From: Spirosoma telluris
Lineage (GTDB): Bacteria > Bacteroidota > Bacteroidia > Cytophagales > Spirosomataceae
DNA length: 64,000 nucleotides
Direction of reading: 5' to 3'
NCBI GenBank assembly: GCA_003259005.1
Contig: QLII01000001.1
Span: 930,001-994,000, forward strand
Positions 58,876 through 64,000 of the stretch are shown piece by piece. The number at the start of each line of letters is the position of its first letter. The stretch's first letter is position 1. The notes below the pieces were generated by a model. It was not told the origin of the DNA and ran no database searches. It saw only the letters and a list, made by a program, of their open reading frames with translations. The translations under genes were made by a program, and so were the position numbers.

Positions 58876-60600
58876 ATGAACCTCAATTTAAAAGCACAGG
58901 CTACTAATACATTCGATGCCATTGTCGTAGGGTCGGGTGTTAGTGGTGGCTGGGCCGCTAAAGAACTCACCCAGAAAGGTCTCCGTGTGCTAATGCTCGA
59001 GCGGGGCCGTGACCTTCAGCATGTAACGGGTTACACGACTGCGTTGAAACACCCCTGGGAGTTTGCTCATCGGGGACGTACCGTTTTGCCTACAGAAAAA
59101 GAGGTGCCTGATTTTCGTGTCCGCCCGTACAACGAACAAAACGGTGATTTTTCATTCGACGATCGGAACGCACCTTACAAAGAAATTCACCCGTTTGCCT
59201 GGTATCGCCCTGACGTACTGGGGGGTAAGTCCATTATGTGGGGGCGGCAGAGCTATCGGTTCAGCGAGATGGATTTTGAATCCAACGCCCGTGATGGCTT
59301 TGGCACCGACTGGCCGATACGGTATAAAGATCTGGCTCCCTGGTACAGTTACGTTGAGCGTTTTGCGGGAATTTCAGGTAATAAAGAAGGACTTCCCCAG
59401 TTGCCCGACGGTGAATTTTTGCCACCCATGGATCTGAATTGTGTGGAGCAACATGTTCGCCAGCAATTGAAAACCAAGATGAACCGCGTGCTCACCATAG
59501 GCCGGACGGCAAATCTGTCGAAAGCGAATCCGGTGCATACATCCGTGGGCGAGCCCCGTGTCAATACCGAAACAAATGCGCCCAGGGCTGTCCATACGGC
59601 GGATATTTCAGCACGTTATCCGCTACATTGCCAGCCGCCCGCCAAACCAACCGACTCACCGTCCGGCCCGATAGTATTGTCTGTGAGGTTTTGTACGATG
59701 AGAATAGCAAACGAGCCCAGGGTGTTCGGGTTATTGATGCCAAGACGCATCAGACAACGGAATATTACGCCCGGATCATCTTCCTGAATGCGTCGGCGAT
59801 GTCCACCAATTTTATTCTACTCAACTCGGTGTCCAGTCGTTTCCCAAACGGATTTGGCAACGATAGCGGTACGTTAGGCAAATACATCATGGACCACCAT
59901 TTTCAGGCGGGAGCCAATGCACAGGCCGATGGGTTGGGATTCGACGACAAATATTACTACGGTCGCCGGGCGAATGGTATTTACATTCCCCGTTATCGAA
60001 ATATAGGCACCGATAAGCGGGAGTATCTGCGTGGCTTTGGTTATCAGGGGGGGCATCCCGGTCGGGCTGGCAACGGCTCATTGCAGAAGCGGCCGGGGCT
60101 GAGTCCAACTTTGGCGCCGATTTGAAGGAACAAGCCACGCAGCCCGGCCCCTGGAATATGGGCATTATGGGGTTCGCGGAGTGTTTGCCCTACGAAGATA
60201 ACCAGGTTACCCTCAACCGGATCGACTCGACAAATGGGGACTACCGACGTTGACTTTCGATGTACGATTTCGCGAAAACGAGCATCTCATGCAGAAGGAT
60301 ATGATGAACGATGCCGCCGAGATGCTTGAAGCCGCCGGCCTGAAAAACATCAGTACATACAACAATCACTCGACACCCGGCGGTGCCGTTCATGAAACGG
60401 GCGGGGTTCGTATGGGGCGCGACCCGAAAACCTCGATGCTCAACGCCAACAACCAGCTCTGGACAGCTAAGAACGTATTTGTTACGGATGGCGCTTCGTT
60501 TGCGTCGATTGCCTGCCAGAACCCTTCGCTCACGTTTATGGCCCTTACGGCTCGAGCCGCTGATTTTGCTGTTAGTGAGCTAAAAAGAAAGAATTTATAA
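58876..60600 (+). CDS. GMC-family oxidoreductase
   Basis: About 576 residues from ATG 58876, split by three or four single-base losses (near 59550, about 60045 and about 60225). FAD motif AIVVGSGVSGGWAAKELTQK, then WGRQSYRFSEMDF, NKCAQGCPYGGYFST, NSGTLGKYIMDHHF-type segment and the catalytic pair: His in GGAVHETGGVRMG and Asn in IACQNPSLTFMALT. Probably oxidises sugar- or alcohol-type substrates. All conserved parts are present once frames are joined, so the breaks look technical. Confidence 0.88.
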
Positions 60601-60899
60601 GCTATAAGTGGATGACCAGATTAAGGGATTTTATCTTAATCAAATCCGCGTCTAGTTTACAATTCATTATAGCTGATACCCAACATCAAATTGTGAACTG
60701 GCTAACTCATCATGGACAGTCAGATCATGCTTCATTAGTGTCTAAGAAAACTAACAAGTCCAGCATCAATCAGACCGGTTTTTCCGTCATACACTTTACT
60801 AATTCCACTTAAAACAAAGAGTAACCGCCTGTGCAACATTGGGTTGTAAATTTTGTCTTTATTTCGTATTTTTCCGGGAAACTCATTTTACAAAACTCT

Positions 60900-63047
60900 A
60901 TGTTTACTCATCAACGAATCAAACAAGTGGGTGTATTGCTGGCATGTATCGCGACCACAACGCTTGCTCAGCCATCGCCCCCTCAACCCAAGATGCCACA
61001 AAATCCATTCTTAGTACCGTATTCAACTCCCCACCAAACGGCCCCATTTGACAAGATTACCAATGCCGATTACTTGCCTGCACTTAAAGAAGGAATGACT
61101 CAGGGGCGTAGCGATGTCGCTGCCATTGTTAACAATCCTGCCAAACCAACCTTCGAAAATACCATTGTTGCCCTTGAGCGTTCAGGAGCACTTCTGGATA
61201 AAGTAACGTCAGTGCTGTTTAATCTGAATAGTTCAGAAACAACTCCTGAACTTCAGAAGATTGTAAAGGAAGCCTCACCTTTGTTAAGTGAATATCGGAA
61301 TGATATTGGGCTGAATGAAAAACTATTTGCCCGTGTAAAAGCGGTGTATGATCAGCGGGCCAGTTTGAAGCTTAACCCTGAGAGTGCAATGCTGCTCGAA
61401 AAGAACTATAAACGGTTTACCCGCAATGGCGCGAATCTGGACGAGAAAGGGAAAGAGCGTCTCCGGGCGATCGACAAAGATCTTTCCCAATTGTCACTCC
61501 AGTTTGGGGAGAATGTACTCAATGAAACCAACGAGTATATGATGCCCGTGACTGATGAGAAAGACCTCGCCGGACTGCCTGACTATGTTCGTGAAGCGGC
61601 TAAAGCTACTGCCAAACAAAAAGGGAAAGAGGGCTGGGTATTCACTTTACAGGCACCAAGCTATGGGCCTTTTATGCAATATGCCGACAATCGGGAGTTG
61701 CGTAAAAAACTATATATGGCCTATAACGGACGCAGTTTCCATGGCGATAAGAACGATAACTCGGCCATTATTCAGAAGATTGTGAACCTCCGCTATGAGC
61801 GGGCAACCTTGCTGGGCTACAAAACCCACGCCGATTTTGTGCTCGAAGAGAGCATGGCTGGCTCCAAGGATAAAGTGCAGAGTTTTCTGGACGAGATGGT
61901 AACCTATGCCCGCCCGGCTGCCGAACGTCAATTACTTGAACTGACAACGTACGCAAAAGGTCACGGGTTTGCTGAGGATAAACTGCAAGTCTGGGACAAT
62001 AGCTACTACGCCGAGAAACTGAAAAAAGAAAAATACGACCTTGACGACGAAACCTTGAAGCCGTATTTCAAACTCGAAAATGTATTGGAGGGGGCCTTTA
62101 CCGTTGCTAACAAACTTTACGGTATCACTTTCAAAGAACGTAAAGACATCCCAGTGTATAACGCCGAGGTAAAAACGTTCGATGTATTCGATAAGGATGG
62201 TAAATTTCTGGCGGTATTCTACGGCGATTATTTCCCTCGTCCAGGCAAACGAAGTGGTGCGTGGATGAACGATATACAGGGGCAGAAAGTAGAGAATGGC
62301 GAGAACATTCGTCCGCACATTGTAAACGTCTGTAACTTCACGCGCCCCGTCGTGGTATCGACTACTGACACCAAGCCTTCGTTGCTAACGTTCTATGAAG
62401 TGACTACCTTGTTTCACGAATTTGGTCACGGATTACATGGTATGTTGGCCAATGGAACCTTTGAAAGCCTGAGCGGTACAAGTGTGCCCCGCGATTTTGT
62501 CGAGTTGCCTTCGCAGGTGATGGAAAACTGGTGCTATGATCCCGAAGCGCTTAAGCTCTTTGCTAAACACTACCAAACGGGCGAAGTGATTCCGAATGAG
62601 TTGATTGAAAAAATTCGCGCCAGCCAGAACTTCCTGGCGGGGATGGCAAACCTGCGCCAACTGCGTTTAGGGCTGATTGACATGTACTACCATAATCAGA
62701 AGCCAACCGGTGAAACAATCTCGCAGGTTGAGAATCGGGTAGACTCGGTTGCCAACCTGTTTCCACATGTTGACGGTGTTGCCATCAGCCCGGCTTTCTC
62801 ACACATTTTTGCCGGCGGTTATTCAGCCGGTTATTATAGCTACAAATGGAGCGAAGTATTAGATGCTGATGCCTTTGAATTCTTCAAGGAAAAAGGTGGC
62901 CTGGAGAACAAAGCAGCCGCCGACAGTTTCCGTAAGAATGTGCTGGAGAAAGGTGGCAGTGAAAAGCCTATGGAACTCTACAAGAAATTCCGGGGGCGCG
63001 AACCATCGCCCAAAGCGATGCTCCGACGAAGTGGATTGATTCTGTAA
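60900..63047 (+). CDS. M3-family metallopeptidase (oligopeptidase A/Dcp-like)
   Basis: 715 residues from ATG 60900, with signal peptide (MFTHQRIKQVGVLLACIATT). Zinc site LFHEFGHGLHGML gives HExxH, with the third ligand Glu in ELPSQVMENW. The body matches M3 oligopeptidases (AFDKIT-type opening PFDKITNADYLPALKEGM, PGKRSGAWMNDIQGQKVE). Predicted periplasmic dipeptidyl carboxypeptidase or oligopeptidase. No frameshift. The upstream ORF start at 60831 is less likely. Confidence 0.93.
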   Translation: MFTHQRIKQVGVLLACIATTTLAQPSPPQPKMPQNPFLVPYSTPHQTAPFDKITNADYLPALKEGMTQGRSDVAAIVNNPAKPTFENTIVALERSGALLDKVTSVLFNLNSSETTPELQKIVKEASPLLSEYRNDIGLNEKLFARVKAVYDQRASLKLNPESAMLLEKNYKRFTRNGANLDEKGKERLRAIDKDLSQLSLQFGENVLNETNEYMMPVTDEKDLAGLPDYVREAAKATAKQKGKEGWVFTLQAPSYGPFMQYADNRELRKKLYMAYNGRSFHGDKNDNSAIIQKIVNLRYERATLLGYKTHADFVLEESMAGSKDKVQSFLDEMVTYARPAAERQLLELTTYAKGHGFAEDKLQVWDNSYYAEKLKKEKYDLDDETLKPYFKLENVLEGAFTVANKLYGITFKERKDIPVYNAEVKTFDVFDKDGKFLAVFYGDYFPRPGKRSGAWMNDIQGQKVENGENIRPHIVNVCNFTRPVVVSTTDTKPSLLTFYEVTTLFHEFGHGLHGMLANGTFESLSGTSVPRDFVELPSQVMENWCYDPEALKLFAKHYQTGEVIPNELIEKIRASQNFLAGMANLRQLRLGLIDMYYHNQKPTGETISQVENRVDSVANLFPHVDGVAISPAFSHIFAGGYSAGYYSYKWSEVLDADAFEFFKEKGGLENKAAADSFRKNVLEKGGSEKPMELYKKFRGREPSPKAMLRRSGLIL

Positions 63048-63057
63048 CTAACAAACG

Positions 63058-63086
63058 AGGGCGGCTACTTATTGGCCGCCCTTCTT
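63058..63086 (+). terminator. Terminator after the M3 peptidase
   Basis: AGGGCGGC (63058-63065) pairs with GCCGCCCT (63075-63082), followed by TCTTT. Confidence 0.82.
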
Positions 63087-63319
63087 TATGGTACGTTTTT
63101 CCTTGACTAAATGATTTGATTGACTAGCCTTGGCTGAAGTAGATACTAGTAATAACTAAATACTTATCGCAGTTAAACGGTTAAATCCGTTAGTTATTCA
63201 GTCAATTCCCCCAGTTGTCTATCCTCCATAGCGTTTTAAGGTATTTCTTGTCACATTCGCCGACAGAATGAGTTGTGATGACAAGCGTTGATTTACCTTC
63301 CTTTAACAATAGATAACAC

Positions 63320-63604
63320 ATGAACATCTTCTGGATTTTATGGGGCATTGATGGCATAATAGCCTTAATTTTTTTCTACTTCTTTTTTGTCGGTATAGCT
63401 GATGGCTCTGTGTCTTCGTATAATGGAGGACTTTGGTTTTTTATGTTAATTGCGCTAAGTGCTATTCTGATTGGGGGTTATTGGTTACAGACGCATCAGC
63501 ATGAAGTAGGGGCAAAGATCCTATTGTCGGTACTAGCGGTACCCGGATTGTTGTGCGGCCTTTTCTTTTTAATCCTTATCCTGACTAACCCTCGCTGGAA
63601 CTAG
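63320..63604 (+). CDS. Small three-helix membrane protein
   Basis: 94 residues with three predicted transmembrane helices (IALIFFYFFFVGIA, LWFFMLIALSAILIGGYWL, VPGLLCGLFFLILIL). Similar short proteins in this group are often automatically labelled osmoprotectant transporter permease, a weak label. No operon partner is visible. Confidence 0.7.
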   Translation: MNIFWILWGIDGIIALIFFYFFFVGIADGSVSSYNGGLWFFMLIALSAILIGGYWLQTHQHEVGAKILLSVLAVPGLLCGLFFLILILTNPRWN

Positions 63605-64000
63605 TAGGAAGCAATGGGCTAGTGCTTTACCAAAATAGATTCTAAATTGGAAGGGTACTAGTCTGTGACCACTGAATTTTATCAATACTTTTAGTGGTAA
63701 CTACGTCGGTTTGTTAATTTGTTGTCTTTACCGCTATCCCTAATTGGAACTTCTGTAACTCATTCAGTAAACGGTAAAAGCTGATGAGATGCTAGTTGCC
63801 CATGCGTGATTAGCGTATAGGTTTAACCCTCTGCCGAAGAATTGCATCGGACCATGCTGGTAGGCTTTGCGCGGAGTCAACCGAAAATGAAGGAACAACC
63901 TTTCATATTTTATAGGCAGTAAAATAGCCAGATTGGAACACTATTTCATTTTAGAAATGCCATAGCGGTTAATTCACTTACCAACGCCAATACTGCAAAC
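63605..64000. other. Non-coding end of window
   Basis: No gene seen. Contains dispersed box D at 63637-63662 (minus strand). Confidence 0.5.
63637..63662 (-). repeat. Dispersed box, copy D
   Basis: On the minus strand AGTACCCTTCCAATTTAGAA, 20 of 23 positions like copy C (28585-28609) and close to copy B (57090). No GC-rich run follows here. Confidence 0.45.

Noticed and set aside
60612..60812. 66-residue ORF between GMC oxidoreductase and M3 peptidase
   Set aside because: Polar, low-complexity-like sequence without motif or start context; more likely the spacer holding the M3 promoter.

Overview
The window reads as chromosomal DNA of a Bacteroidota (Cytophagales) bacterium, most like Spirosoma and relatives. 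Evidence: a hybrid two-component regulator with a Reg_prop propeller, several LytTR regulators, a TonB-dependent receptor with carboxypeptidase-like N-domain, a type 9 secretion C-terminal domain, a DUF3494 protein, a fused MurF-Alr, short Bacteroidota-type PurL and almost no Shine-Dalgarno sequences. This is inference from gene content; no database was searched.

Layout. 1-8.3 kb: end of an ECF sigma gene, a hybrid histidine kinase/AraC regulator, a LytTR regulator lacking its phospho-acceptor, a decayed NarL-type kinase/regulator pair beside an IS5-type remnant, and a tail-collar protein. 8.4-13 kb: a 4.2 kb secreted CSLREA/choice-of-anchor/Ig-like protein followed by a lone LytTR protein. 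13.2-20.6 kb: accessory segment with a toprim remnant, a nitrilase-family enzyme, an AraC + Tet(X)-like monooxygenase pair, an alpha/beta hydrolase, a defective IS5-family element, an AT-rich ATP-grasp remnant and a defective IS30 element. 20.7-30.6 kb: CocE-type hydrolase, holA, a TonB receptor and lipoprotein separated by two heptanucleotide tandem arrays, a dienelactone-hydrolase-like enzyme, and a TPR histidine kinase. 30.6-39.4 kb: gene-poor accessory region with two unknown coiled proteins, resolvase and primase remnants, a 47-aa RiPP-precursor-like gene next to a DUF3494 protein, and a very AT-rich 733-aa membrane protein next to tRNA-Ser(UGA). 39.5-64 kb: mostly core genes (purL, inositol monophosphatase, DinB-type transferase, DUF4403, alkA, LytS/LytTR pair, S41 peptidase, corA, murF-alr, second ECF sigma, flavoprotein, GMC oxidoreductase, M3 peptidase).

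Two window-wide patterns matter when reading this annotation. First, about 25 coding frameshifts are nearly all explained by one missing base, usually in a G or C run, including in purL, murF-alr and holA, which a living cell needs. I therefore merged those ORFs into single genes and treat the breaks as probable sequence errors. The IS elements, the NarL-type pair, the toprim fragments and the resolvase fragment look genuinely decayed. Second, the window is rich in non-coding repeats: long near-perfect palindromes at gene ends, two heptamer arrays, a dispersed 23-nt box, and a 16-20 nt GC-rich micro-repeat that sits at the break points of three decayed genes.

The best candidates for something undescribed are the orphan lasso-type leader peptide at 33086-33229, the GC-rich micro-repeat, the palindrome that forms an in-frame insertion in the alanine racemase domain, and the AT-rich membrane protein beside tRNA-Ser.
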